Below are positions 27,774 to 37,602 of a stretch of DNA of 64,000 nucleotides, in pieces; position 1 is the first letter of the stretch, and every line of letters starts with the position of its first letter. The notes under the pieces are model-generated. The model saw nothing but the letters and a program-made list of their open reading frames with translations, was not told the DNA's origin and did no database searches. The DNA is from Flavobacterium sp. UBA2787 (lineage in GTDB: Bacteria > Bacteroidota > Bacteroidia > Flavobacteriales > Flavobacteriaceae), in NCBI GenBank assembly GCA_002352205.1, contig DEHZ01000003.1:30803-94802 (forward strand), given 5' to 3'. Position numbers and translations under genes: made by a program.

Positions 27774-29066
27774 CTAATTCGTTCTTTTATCAATCAACGT
27801 AGTTGGTTTTCTGTTTTCGGGAGAAAAAATAATTGGTAGTAAATCTTCTTTTGTCACGACTTCTAATTTTGGAGTAACTCTTAATTTTGCCTTGAAATGA
27901 TTTTTTACTTCGTGAATAAATGCCTCCGAATTATTCGTAGTAACAATCTTAATTAAAATTTCATCTGTTCCTAAATCGTTCGTAAAAATTTCAATAACAT
28001 GATTTTCAACTTCCTCAAAAGAAGTAAGCAAATCGTGCATCGCCGGCGGATACAAAGTGGTTCCTTTATATTTTATCATATGTTGTTTTCTACCAACCAC
28101 CGGGCCCAATCTCAACGAATTTCTTCCGCATTGGCAAGCATCGGTGTGCAACTGAACAATATCACCGGTTTTGAATCGCAAAAGCGGCATGGCTTCTACT
28201 CCTAAAGTGGTAATGACTAATTCACCTGTTTCGCCTTGTTGAACTGGCTCATTTTCATCATCTAAAACTTCCACAATGATTAATTCCGGATGATGATGAC
28301 CGCCAATAAAATTTTCACATTCGGTGAAAGCCGTACTCATTTCGGTAGAAGCATAAGATGAAAATAACTGAATCGGCCATTTCTGAGTAATTTTATCCGA
28401 AAGCAAAGTGGGATTAAAATCCTGATCCCGCAATGCTTCGCCAATGCAAATAACCCCTTTTACACTTGATGATTTATAATCTATTTGATGATTTTCAGCA
28501 TATTCAATCAATTTCAATAAAAAAGATGGTACTGAAATTAAATAGGCCGGTTTATATTTTAAAATGGAATCCCATTGCAATTCCGGAATTCCGGAACCAA
28601 CGCGAATGACACCCGCTCCTAGTTTTCGCAATCCCAAAAAATAAGCTAATCCGGCCATAAATCTTCGATCCATCGTGGTCATCAACTGTACGACATCGCC
28701 TTTTTGAATTCCGGCACATTGAAACGAAATGGCTTCATTATAGGCTAATCTTTCTAAATCATTATCGGTTAAACCAATGGTTACAGGACTTCCTAATGTT
28801 CCCGAAGTGGTTACGTAATCAATAATTTTATCTCGTGTAACACAAAAAAAATCATCGTTGAATTCCTGTAAATCTGTTTTAGTTGTAACGGGAATTTGTT
28901 GCAAATCTTCCAAGGCTTGAATCGCATTGATATCAATTGAATGATGCGAAAACAATCGTTTATAAAACGGTGAATTTTGATTCAAATAGGCCAATAATTC
29001 CTTAAGTTTTTCACTCTGAAATGCATAAATTTCTTCAACCGAAGCCTTTTCTATCGCTGGAATCAT
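27774..29066 (-). CDS. AMP-forming acyl-CoA/acyl-ACP ligase (phenylacetate-CoA ligase-like)
   Basis: The 430-aa adenylate-forming enzyme has the P-loop-like core TTSGTLGSPVTIGLT (about 84-98), a mid-region FSSYASTEMSTAF (A5-type, about 233-245) and RFKTGDIVQL near 300. It resembles the phenylacetate-CoA ligase/coenzyme F390 synthetase group, including CxC-type Cys at 311-313 (DACQCGRN). In aryl polyene clusters such an enzyme activates the 4-coumarate starter and loads it on ACP; that role is inferred from the tyrosine ammonia-lyase in the same run. It overlaps the upstream gene by 4 bp (ATGA). Confidence 0.85.
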   Translation of the reverse strand: MIPAIEKASVEEIYAFQSEKLKELLAYLNQNSPFYKRLFSHHSIDINAIQALEDLQQIPVTTKTDLQEFNDDFFCVTRDKIIDYVTTSGTLGSPVTIGLTDNDLERLAYNEAISFQCAGIQKGDVVQLMTTMDRRFMAGLAYFLGLRKLGAGVIRVGSGIPELQWDSILKYKPAYLISVPSFLLKLIEYAENHQIDYKSSSVKGVICIGEALRDQDFNPTLLSDKITQKWPIQLFSSYASTEMSTAFTECENFIGGHHHPELIIVEVLDDENEPVQQGETGELVITTLGVEAMPLLRFKTGDIVQLHTDACQCGRNSLRLGPVVGRKQHMIKYKGTTLYPPAMHDLLTSFEEVENHVIEIFTNDLGTDEILIKIVTTNNSEAFIHEVKNHFKAKLRVTPKLEVVTKEDLLPIIFSPENRKPTTLIDKRTN

Positions 29067-30727
29067 CCTGTTTTTTTATTAATTTTCTTTAAATAATTTT
29101 CTATCTTTTTTCTATCAGGAACAGTTGTAATTTCTTTTTCCAGAGCTTTTTTAAATTCAATTTCAGCTGCTTTATACCATTCTTTTTGATAATAATATTC
29201 TCCAATTCTTGCATAAACCAACCAAAAATCAGAATTTAAATTTTGATATTCCTTAGCAAACCCTGTTTCCAAAGTTAACTTTTCTTTTAAAACCTCATCC
29301 AACTTTCGATCTAAAATTCTAAACTTTTCATAATCGGCATATTCTTTCGTGTTTAAAAAATCATCTTTTGGAATAGTAGCAGATTCTTTCACAGAAACTG
29401 TAAAATCCCCTTTCATTTTACTAAAAACTTCTTTCAAATCATACGCTACAAATTCGCCCAATTGATAAGGATTGGAAGAAACCCAAACCATCAATTGTTC
29501 CGGTTTAAAAATCACCGCATGATGAGCCCGAAGCTGATTGAGAGCTTTTTCATTTCCAAATCCGATTTTGAGTTCGGCAAGACCATCTTTATTTCGAAGA
29601 ATTTCGGCCATTTTTTCAGGAGTCATTTTGTCTTTTTCTTCCAACAGTTCATTCATTCGGTCAAAACGATATTGCGAGTGACTTTCTTTAATATGTTCCA
29701 CATTTCGCTCATCTGATTGATAAGCTTTACTTTGAAAATGATTGGAACAAACAAGTTGATTGGAATTTTCAACTTCATACACATCAAAATTATCGGGAGC
29801 CATTTCAATCAAAACCGCTTTTTTGTCTTTGGCACTTCCCACCATAATTGATTCAGAAACAAAAACTTCTCTTTTTTTGGCAATTGCAATGGCTTCATCT
29901 ATCGTGGAAGCATACTGCAAAATTTCTCTCGTTACAATTGATATTGGCGTTTTGGCCACCAACGGAATATCCGATTTTCCGGCATTGATAGTTACGGTCA
30001 AGCCTTCTGCATTCATTCCGGAAAGCACGCCAATCATTCCGCCCCAAGTAACATTCATAAACGGAATTCCTTTTTCGGGTTTAACAAAGAGTATGATTTT
30101 ATCTTTTGCAAAATCGTCTCCGGCATAAAAATCAAAGTTTCTGCCGATGAGTAGTGAACCATCTTCCGATTTATCGCCCCAAACCGCCATCGATGAACAG
30201 CCCACCAAAGCCAAATCCTGCAAAGCATGACCAATATCGTGGGCTCCGTGGAGGTAAAGACTTCTTAAATACTTGGGTGCAATGGAGTTAAAATCTTCCG
30301 ATGCATATTCGGAAATTCCGTAGATTTCGGTTTTAAATTCTTCCGGAATATGTAGATATAGTTTCCGGTTATACCATTTTAGAAATTGCCGTAATAATTT
30401 CTGTTTGAAGGTTGACGGAACCATTTCCTGTATTTTAGAAAAAAAAATACGTTCTTGGTTTAAAAATAAATCTTCGGATAAACCTCCAATTAATAATCCT
30501 CTTTGTAATTCATCTCCCGACACATGGAGTTCCCAGAGTTGTTGTTTGTTTTTGATTATAAAATTTTCACCAGAAACAAAAAGAGAATCATTCCTTTTTT
30601 CGATGAATGGTTTTTTAAATTCAGATGAAGCTAATTGTGGTTTATCCTGAAGCGATTTGGAAATTCCACAAGACAAAAAAGTGGTTCCAATAAAAAGAAA
30701 AAGTAGTATTTTGAATACAATTTTCAT
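29063..30727 (-). CDS. C45 Ntn-type autoproteolytic acyltransferase/hydrolase lipoprotein
   Basis: This 554-aa protein has a lipoprotein signal with lipobox Cys20 (TTFLSCG). The peptidase C45/acyl-CoA:6-APA acyltransferase core carries the expected nucleophile Cys177 in LVGCSSMAVWG, followed by LLIGRNFDFY and NVTWGGMIGVLSGMN. Autocleavage before Cys177 would free the catalytic N-terminal Cys. The C-terminal about 90 residues look helical and TPR-like (YARIGEYYYQKEWYKAAEIEF). Related enzymes form or break amide or ester bonds. Its place in the pigment operon makes it a candidate for joining the aryl polyene acid to the dialkylresorcinol (inference). Confidence 0.8.
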   Translation of the reverse strand: MKIVFKILLFLFIGTTFLSCGISKSLQDKPQLASSEFKKPFIEKRNDSLFVSGENFIIKNKQQLWELHVSGDELQRGLLIGGLSEDLFLNQERIFFSKIQEMVPSTFKQKLLRQFLKWYNRKLYLHIPEEFKTEIYGISEYASEDFNSIAPKYLRSLYLHGAHDIGHALQDLALVGCSSMAVWGDKSEDGSLLIGRNFDFYAGDDFAKDKIILFVKPEKGIPFMNVTWGGMIGVLSGMNAEGLTVTINAGKSDIPLVAKTPISIVTREILQYASTIDEAIAIAKKREVFVSESIMVGSAKDKKAVLIEMAPDNFDVYEVENSNQLVCSNHFQSKAYQSDERNVEHIKESHSQYRFDRMNELLEEKDKMTPEKMAEILRNKDGLAELKIGFGNEKALNQLRAHHAVIFKPEQLMVWVSSNPYQLGEFVAYDLKEVFSKMKGDFTVSVKESATIPKDDFLNTKEYADYEKFRILDRKLDEVLKEKLTLETGFAKEYQNLNSDFWLVYARIGEYYYQKEWYKAAEIEFKKALEKEITTVPDRKKIENYLKKINKKTG

Positions 30728-32256
30728 TCCTTCGCTTTGAGTTCGCTGTTGATTTTATTTACCAAATATTCTTTTCCGAGAATTTCAGAACAAGTTACTA
30801 CAGCTCCAATTGTTACACCTAAAACGCCGTGCATGCTGATACTCTGACCGGTAAGAAAAAGATTTTCGATCTTAGTTTTTGGGGAAATAAAAGTTACCAT
30901 TGGGTTGTTTGAATCTTTTACATAACCATATAAATTCCCGTTGTGACCGCCAATATAATCTCTGTAAGAAAGTGGCGTAGAAGCATGAACCGATTTAATG
31001 CATTCTCTGATATTTGGCATTTTCTTTTCGATTTCTTTTAGAAAAATTTCAATTTTATCGTTCTTGAATTTTTCATATTCTTCTCCCCTGTCTTCTTTAT
31101 TGGCAACTGTGTTTTTAGTATTTTCCCATTGTTCCACTTCATCAAAACGCATGTAGGTTATTGCCGTTAAACTTTCAGCCCAAACTTGATTTTCTTCTGA
31201 AACATTCATCGAAATCATATAACATTCCGGCCAAGATTCTTGGGTATATTCGGCCGCTTTCCAAATTCGAGTGGCATCTTTTACGTGGTAATTATTATAA
31301 TTTCTATAATTTAAACATTCCGGTTTTAGCACAATATAGATACTAAACGGAGCAATAATTGCTTCTAAACTTTGAATTCTGTCGTAATACGCTTTTCTAA
31401 ATTTATCTTTCCCTATTAATTTTAAAGTAGTTTTGGGTTCAATATTAGAAATAAATAAGTCACCAAAGTATTCGTTACCATTTTTCGTTTTAGCTGAAAC
31501 TAATTTTCCGTCTTCATAACCAAAACCAACCACTTCGCTGTGCTTATACGTTTCTCCACCATACTTTTTCAACTGTTTGATGAGCTGCTTAGTAATCTGA
31601 CTTCCGCCATTTAAACATCGCCAAGAACTTTGAATATAGGAGTTAACTGAAAGTGCATGTACATAAAATGGTGTTCTGTAATCATCACCTGCATATAAGA
31701 AATTTGAACCGGCCAACACTGCTTTTAATTTTTCGTTCGACGTTAATTCATCTAATAAAGCTTTTGCATTGATAGAAAGCACTTCATTTTGATAACCACC
31801 TTCACTCTTAAGGTTATAAAGCGGAAATGAATCGCAGGCATAAACAATTTTTTCGCAATATTCTCTGAGTACTTTTTCTTCATCAGGAAAATAGTTCAAC
31901 AATTGTTGTACAAAATTTTCATAGCCTTGGGCATGAGGATACTGGTTAGCATCGCCTTCAAAAGTGATAACATCATAACCATCTTCATCCATCTTTTTTA
32001 ATTTAAGATGTTCCATGATTCCGATGTATGAAAAATAATTGTGTAAATTCTCGCCTTCAGACAATCCGCCGATGTAGTGAATTCCGGTATCAAAAATAGT
32101 TTTATCGCGAACAAAGGTTTGCAGATTGCCACCAAATTGGTTGTTTTTTTCTAAAACACAAACACTTTTTCCTTCTTTTGCCAAAATTATTGCAGAAACC
32201 AGACCGCCAAGACCGCTTCCCACAATGACAACATCATATTTCTTTTTCAAATTCAC
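30724..32256 (-). CDS. CrtI-like NAD(P)/FAD-dependent oxidoreductase
   Basis: The 510-aa flavoprotein has the dinucleotide-binding fingerprint DVVIVGSGLGGLVSAIILAKEG (residues 8-29, given here only as landmarks GSGLGG and the ADP-binding Glu in CVLEKN). The C-terminal FAD motif is LFLTGQSISMHGVLGVTIGAVV. It belongs to the phytoene desaturase/retinol saturase-like family. In flexirubin loci two such proteins occur; a desaturating or hydroxylating step is inferred. It starts with GTG and overlaps the MMPL gene stop by 4 bp. The second copy in the cluster is at 52350. Confidence 0.85.
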   Translation of the reverse strand: MNLKKKYDVVIVGSGLGGLVSAIILAKEGKSVCVLEKNNQFGGNLQTFVRDKTIFDTGIHYIGGLSEGENLHNYFSYIGIMEHLKLKKMDEDGYDVITFEGDANQYPHAQGYENFVQQLLNYFPDEEKVLREYCEKIVYACDSFPLYNLKSEGGYQNEVLSINAKALLDELTSNEKLKAVLAGSNFLYAGDDYRTPFYVHALSVNSYIQSSWRCLNGGSQITKQLIKQLKKYGGETYKHSEVVGFGYEDGKLVSAKTKNGNEYFGDLFISNIEPKTTLKLIGKDKFRKAYYDRIQSLEAIIAPFSIYIVLKPECLNYRNYNNYHVKDATRIWKAAEYTQESWPECYMISMNVSEENQVWAESLTAITYMRFDEVEQWENTKNTVANKEDRGEEYEKFKNDKIEIFLKEIEKKMPNIRECIKSVHASTPLSYRDYIGGHNGNLYGYVKDSNNPMVTFISPKTKIENLFLTGQSISMHGVLGVTIGAVVTCSEILGKEYLVNKINSELKAKE

Positions 32257-35200
32257 GATTTTATAAAAACTAATTTGGTTTTTTCTTCTTTTAAAATATT
32301 GAATCCTGCTTTTAGAATAACATCTTTCAATTCAAAATGATTAAGTAAAATGATTTTATTTGGCTTGGAAATATAATCAGTCAAAATTGATTCTTCTGTT
32401 TTTGAAGAAATTAGTAAGGTATCAAAATTACCAATTTCAGTCAATTGATCAACATAACAAATATCACGTTTTTTGACTAAATAATTAGTTCTTGCTACAC
32501 TTCTTTTTTCTTCATCAAGTATATAACTTTGAATCTTTCTTTTGGCTTGTTGCAAGGTGAGCAAAACATCTAATTGACCATAATCATTCGCAAAATGAAG
32601 AATTTTTGCGGACGAAGAAATATGATCGTTCAGATTGAAATATATGCTTTTATTCTTTTCAAAATCAGCTTTTACAGCTTCGATAATTTCTGATTCTTTG
32701 TAGAGAAAACTTAAAAATAGTTTGTTTTTAAAATAATTTTCGTCTTCTCTTTCACTTCTAATTTTAGCAAATTCCTGTCTGAAAAGTTTATTAATCGACT
32801 TGGTTCTTTCTGAATAGTTTGCTCCAAAAGAAGCGTCTGAAGCTTCAATTCGTTTGCCAATTATTACTGTAATATTTTCATCATAAATAATATGATCTCC
32901 TTTGGGAAGTGTTTCTGCATTTCCATGAATATAAATCGGCAAAACATCCAAATTAAATTGTTCTGCTAGATAGAATGCACCTTTGTGAAAACGCTTAATA
33001 TCATTGTCTTCAGAACGTGTTCCTTCGGGAAAAACCATCAAAAGGTATCCATGTTCAACTCTTTTTTTCAAATGTTCAACTCCGCCTTCTAATCCCTGCG
33101 AAACCGGATAATAGCCCGCTAAGCGAACCACTCCGCCAAAAACAGGCGATTTATATACCCAATCATTTACCAAATAAATCACACGATGCGTTACCATTCC
33201 GGTTGCTAACGTGTCTAAAAAAGAAGTGTGATTAGCAATAACGATGGCCGATTTCTCAAACTTTTCATCATGTAAATTCACAATTTTCTTTTTAACAAAT
33301 GGATTGGAATATAAAACCGATTTCATGAATTTAGAAATGATTTTTCTAAACCAACTTGTTCTTGTTTTGGCATTTACGGGCAAGAGATACAAAATTATCC
33401 TCCCAAAAAAAGAAAAAACTAAACCACCGGTTCCATAATAAATAAAAGAAAGTGTGGAATGCACCAACAATCTAAGTGAAATGGGCGAATTTCCTCTTTT
33501 TGGTCGATTGATGATGCAGATTGTAAACAGAATTGGATAGAAAACAAATGTGATGATTAATGCCGAGAAAATTCCGATGAGCGACACGGCTGAAATGGAT
33601 TTTAAAGCAGGATGTTTGGCAAAAATCAAAGCTCCAATTGCCAGAATAGTTGTGATAGCCGCCATTAATATTGATGCTCGGTAAGTTGGTAAAACATTCT
33701 TACCATAAGTATATTCTTTTTGCAACGCACTGGTCATAAAGATGCTGAAATCGACTCCAAGTCCAAAAATCATCGTACAAACAATTGTGCTAAAAATATT
33801 GAGTTGCAAACCGAACAAATTCATTAATCCGCCTGTCACAATTCCGGTTATTACGATTGGAATTGCACTTAAAATTACCAATTCAATTCGCTTGAAGAAG
33901 ACAAAAAGAATCAGTAAAACGGCAATTAGTGAATAATTAATCAAATTAGTAAAATCATCACGTAATTGACCTAAAAAGGTTTCATTCATGTGTTTTCGGT
34001 CGATTACAACTAAATTTTCATGCTTTGCAATAGCTTCTACAAAATTTTCTCTTTCATTCAAATTTAATTTCACTAAAGAAGAAATAGTATAAAAACCTTC
34101 TTTTTTGGAAACAAATTCTTTTAAAAACAATGCGTTTACAGCTTCATAATCGCTGAATTGTATTGGTAAAAACTCTCCATTCAATAAATTGAAAAATTGT
34201 TGATGCGTTTCTTTTTTAAAACCCAACGATTCACCGTTTGCAATCAAACTTTTTTGGAGAAAATTTTTCTTTTCCGATGTCCAAAACGTTTTCCATTTTT
34301 CAATTTTATATTTTTGATCGTTTTCAGACAAAACCAATCCACCGATGGAACTAAAGGTCAAAATTTCTTTATTTTCTTTTCGTTTTAGAAGATCTTTATA
34401 AATTGTGTTGGAATGTGCTAATGCTTCGTCAATCGAATTCCCATAAGACGTTAGATAAATCGATTTTGAAGTTAGATTCGTTGCGTTTTCTAATTTGCTT
34501 TCTGCCAATTTAATTTCATCGGGAACATAATTAAGTTCGGATAAATTGTTGTTGAAAGTTACATTTTTGAACGTAAACAAGCTTACCACAACAATTATCA
34601 AACAAGAAATGATTAAAAATTTATTTTTATGAAACGAAAAAAAAGCAATTTTATCTAAAACTGAATCGGGTTTTTCTTCTGTTATTTCTTTTGGTTTATA
34701 TAAATGCGGTACTATCAAAAGTGATGAAATGGCAGAAACCATGACGCAAACTGCAGCAAAAATTCCCAAATCTTTCAATGCTTCAGAATGAACAAAGAGC
34801 AAACACAAAAAAGCAATGGCTGTTGTTCCGCTACTCATTAGCAATGGTTTTACAATGTCTTTATAAAGTGTTTCTACATTATTGTTGTGCTTGTAATGCG
34901 TGAGAATGTGCAACGAATAATCAATCGTAATGCCCAATAAAACTGCACCAACACTTAATGAAATTGCAGAAATACTGTCTTTTATAAAATATAAAACCGC
35001 CATCGCAATTACTACTCCAAAAAGAGTTGGAATAAAAATGATAATTGGCACTAAAATATTTCTGTAGAAAAAAATCAAAATCACAACCAAAAGACTCAGT
35101 GAAATGAGTACCGTTGTCAAGATATCTGTTTTAATCTGTTTAGCATTTGCAACAGCTATAAAGGAAGAACCAAAATAAGTTAACTCGGATTTTCCTTTAA

Positions 35201-35924
35201 ACTCATCGTTAAGCTGTTGCTGAATTTCTTGCAGTTTCTCTACAAACAACTGACTTTTTTCAGTTTCGGTTCCGGCTAATTTTGGGGTGATGAATAGTAA
35301 TAATTTGGAACTGTCTTTGGTAATTAAAAAACCATCTTTCAACTGAAAATCGTCACCGCTATTGAGTTCCTGCAACTTTTTTAAACCCATAAAAGAGATG
35401 CCGATCGGATCATTTAAAATGAAATCTTTAGCCACAATTCCGGTTGGCGAAATTAGGGTTTTATAATTTTTTTCAACTTGAACAGCAATACTATCGTTGT
35501 TGAGTTTTTTATCAATTAATGCATAATCAGCTTCATCCAAAAAAAGTGGTAAATTATCATACACAAATTCAATGGTTTGTTGAATGTTATCATCATCTAC
35601 TTTTCCTTGAATTTCTTCAATATACTGATTTAGTGAAGTGGTTTTTTCTAAAAATGCAGTAGCCGTTTCAATCAAATCATCCTCAGAACCATTTTTATCT
35701 TTTTCAATAATGACGGTTATTTTATCTGAAAAATTAATTTGCTGAAGGACTTTTGCCGTGACATCCGATTTTTCACTTTTGGGAATAATTCGAGTAATGT
35801 CTTCTTCAAACTGAATTTGAGAAGCAAAAAATCCAAAAAAGCACAACAATGCAACAGCTATTGCAATAGCAAAGAGTTTCTTTCGCTCAACGAAGCGATA
35901 AATTGCAATAAAAAATTGTTGCAT
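32253..35924 (-). CDS. MMPL/RND transporter fused to PlsC-type acyltransferase
   Basis: This 1223-aa protein is a fusion. Residues 1-830 hold two MMPL halves, each with a large periplasmic loop and about six helices (SISLSVGAVLLGITIDYSLHILTH; GLGVDFSIFMTSALQ). Residues 880-1040 are a lysophospholipid-type acyltransferase with HTSFLD (His899 in an HX4D motif) and FPEGTRS (about 965). Residues 1060-1223 form a third, unrecognised soluble domain, possibly a decayed methyltransferase-like fold. In aryl polyene clusters MMPL proteins are thought to move the lipid-linked pigment to the periplasm. The fusion suggests acylation and transport are coupled. Confidence 0.88.
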   Translation of the reverse strand: MQQFFIAIYRFVERKKLFAIAIAVALLCFFGFFASQIQFEEDITRIIPKSEKSDVTAKVLQQINFSDKITVIIEKDKNGSEDDLIETATAFLEKTTSLNQYIEEIQGKVDDDNIQQTIEFVYDNLPLFLDEADYALIDKKLNNDSIAVQVEKNYKTLISPTGIVAKDFILNDPIGISFMGLKKLQELNSGDDFQLKDGFLITKDSSKLLLFITPKLAGTETEKSQLFVEKLQEIQQQLNDEFKGKSELTYFGSSFIAVANAKQIKTDILTTVLISLSLLVVILIFFYRNILVPIIIFIPTLFGVVIAMAVLYFIKDSISAISLSVGAVLLGITIDYSLHILTHYKHNNNVETLYKDIVKPLLMSSGTTAIAFLCLLFVHSEALKDLGIFAAVCVMVSAISSLLIVPHLYKPKEITEEKPDSVLDKIAFFSFHKNKFLIISCLIIVVVSLFTFKNVTFNNNLSELNYVPDEIKLAESKLENATNLTSKSIYLTSYGNSIDEALAHSNTIYKDLLKRKENKEILTFSSIGGLVLSENDQKYKIEKWKTFWTSEKKNFLQKSLIANGESLGFKKETHQQFFNLLNGEFLPIQFSDYEAVNALFLKEFVSKKEGFYTISSLVKLNLNERENFVEAIAKHENLVVIDRKHMNETFLGQLRDDFTNLINYSLIAVLLILFVFFKRIELVILSAIPIVITGIVTGGLMNLFGLQLNIFSTIVCTMIFGLGVDFSIFMTSALQKEYTYGKNVLPTYRASILMAAITTILAIGALIFAKHPALKSISAVSLIGIFSALIITFVFYPILFTICIINRPKRGNSPISLRLLVHSTLSFIYYGTGGLVFSFFGRIILYLLPVNAKTRTSWFRKIISKFMKSVLYSNPFVKKKIVNLHDEKFEKSAIVIANHTSFLDTLATGMVTHRVIYLVNDWVYKSPVFGGVVRLAGYYPVSQGLEGGVEHLKKRVEHGYLLMVFPEGTRSEDNDIKRFHKGAFYLAEQFNLDVLPIYIHGNAETLPKGDHIIYDENITVIIGKRIEASDASFGANYSERTKSINKLFRQEFAKIRSEREDENYFKNKLFLSFLYKESEIIEAVKADFEKNKSIYFNLNDHISSSAKILHFANDYGQLDVLLTLQQAKRKIQSYILDEEKRSVARTNYLVKKRDICYVDQLTEIGNFDTLLISSKTEESILTDYISKPNKIILLNHFELKDVILKAGFNILKEEKTKLVFIKS

Positions 35925-35932
35925 GTTCCTTT

Positions 35933-37105
35933 TTATTTAATCGATTTTTTGGACAGCGAAAGTAACAAATAACTTCCAACTCCAAAAACTATTGCGGCTA
36001 CAGTTGCCAATACAAAACTTCCCACAAGATATTGTGTTAAATTGGATTTTACAACATCCAATGTGATAGAATTATCAAATCGAAGTGGTTTTGTATTTCC
36101 CACAAAAAAAGAACCTATTTCTAATGACCCGAAAATAATAAACGGAATCATTGGCGGAAAGCTTATGTTTGAGAAAGCGAAAGATAAAGCTTTGTTCAAC
36201 CTAAATAAAACGGCCAAAGAAATGGATAAAATGGTTTGAAAACCCCAAAAAGGAGCAATTCCGATAAACACACCCAAAGCGATGGACGATGCTTTTTTGA
36301 GAGTTGAATCTGAACTGGCTAAAACATCTTCGCGAATGAAATCTTTAAACTTTTTTTTTACCAATTTTTGAAAAAAATCTCTTGGTTTGATGTAAAGTAG
36401 TGTGATGATTACCAAAACCGTATTCAACACACTAATTCGGCTGAAATCGCGAAACGGACGAAAATGTGAAACCCGCTCATTTGGATCATATAAAATATTG
36501 ATAGGAATATTTTTTACCGGAATTCCATTCCAAGCCGCTCGAACGATGACTTCTATTTCAAATTCAAATTTTCGGGTAAAAAATTTTTTTGGGATTGAAT
36601 TTAATGGATACAAGCGATAACCTGATTGTGTATCGTCAAGTTTAATACCGGTTTCAAACCAAAACCAAAAGTTAGAAAACTTGTTTCCAAAACTGCTTTT
36701 CTTTGGAACTCCGTCTTGGTTCATGTTTCGGCTTCCGATGAGTAATACATCTCGCTTTTCTTCTTCCAAAGCTTTCCAAAAAAGCGGAATATCGTTTGGA
36801 AAATGTTGCCCGTCAGAATCAATCGTAATGGCAAAATTATAGTCTAATTGTTTTGCTCTTTTAAAACCTTCTCGCAGAGCAACTCCTTTTCCCATGTTTT
36901 CAGGAAAATGAATTTGTGTGAGTTGCGGATATTTTTGTAAAATTGAAAACGTTTCGTCTGTAGAACCATCGTTAACGATGATAATGTTTTTTGTATGATT
37001 TAAAACACCATCAATAACTCGTTGAAGTGTTTTTTGATTATTGTATGTTGGAATAATAACGCACGTTTCCGCTTTAATTTTACTATTGATATTGGTTTCA
37101 TTCAT
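35933..37105 (-). CDS. Glycosyltransferase family 2 fused to DUF2062 membrane domain
   Basis: In this 390-aa protein, residues 10-240 are a GT2 (dolichyl-phosphate mannosyltransferase-like) domain with IVNDGSTDET and the metal-binding AITIDSDGQH. Residues 255-385 form a DUF2062 domain with three or four hydrophobic helices (GVFIGIAPFWGFQTILSISLA). It would transfer a sugar or related group to a lipid carrier at the inner membrane. Its substrate in the pigment pathway is unknown; GT2 genes are regular members of aryl polyene loci. An 8-bp gap separates it from the MMPL fusion. Confidence 0.88.
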   Translation of the reverse strand: MNETNINSKIKAETCVIIPTYNNQKTLQRVIDGVLNHTKNIIIVNDGSTDETFSILQKYPQLTQIHFPENMGKGVALREGFKRAKQLDYNFAITIDSDGQHFPNDIPLFWKALEEEKRDVLLIGSRNMNQDGVPKKSSFGNKFSNFWFWFETGIKLDDTQSGYRLYPLNSIPKKFFTRKFEFEIEVIVRAAWNGIPVKNIPINILYDPNERVSHFRPFRDFSRISVLNTVLVIITLLYIKPRDFFQKLVKKKFKDFIREDVLASSDSTLKKASSIALGVFIGIAPFWGFQTILSISLAVLFRLNKALSFAFSNISFPPMIPFIIFGSLEIGSFFVGNTKPLRFDNSITLDVVKSNLTQYLVGSFVLATVAAIVFGVGSYLLLSLSKKSIK

Positions 37106-37115
37106 AAAATTAGGG

Positions 37116-37601
37116 TTAGTTTGCCATTAACTCCTTTTCTTGTGCTGTAAACGATTTTGATTGGTTGACAAAAGCTTTTAAATGTTCTTTTAATGCTTTG
37201 TTTTGCTTGTCAAATGTAGTTAAAATAAGCTTTTTATCCTCTTGGATATTCGATTTATAATTAAGGATTTTGGGTGTATTTTCTTGAATACTTAACCTGA
37301 TTAATCTAATTTCGGCATTGTTTGGATCTGCTTTCAATGCTTTTTCAAGAATTTGAATTCCTTTTGTAAAAAGGTCCTTTTTTGTTTTTCTGTCTGATGC
37401 AAATTTTGCTTTCAGTGCGATTGAAGCACCTTTGTAGGCCAACATTGTTTTATTATCGCCGGCATAATTTGCCATTGCATCACTAAATTCTTCAGATTTT
37501 TCCTTTGATTTTGAAGCATTAATATAATCTTCTCTCACGGTTGAAAGATCCTGACTACCGGAGAAAAAAATTAGAAATACTATGGAAAATAAAAACTTCA
37601 A
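37116..37601 (-). CDS. Small secreted TPR-like protein of the pigment operon
   Basis: This 161-aa protein has a short signal peptide (FLIFFSGSQ). The rest is helical with one tetratricopeptide-like repeat (FTKGIQILEKALKADPNNAEIRLIRLSI). It starts with TTG 1 bp after the hotdog gene stop, so the two are translationally linked. The function is unknown; a periplasmic adaptor is inference. Confidence 0.72.
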   Translation of the reverse strand: MKFLFSIVFLIFFSGSQDLSTVREDYINASKSKEKSEEFSDAMANYAGDNKTMLAYKGASIALKAKFASDRKTKKDLFTKGIQILEKALKADPNNAEIRLIRLSIQENTPKILNYKSNIQEDKKLILTTFDKQNKALKEHLKAFVNQSKSFTAQEKELMAN

Positions 37602-37602
37602 A

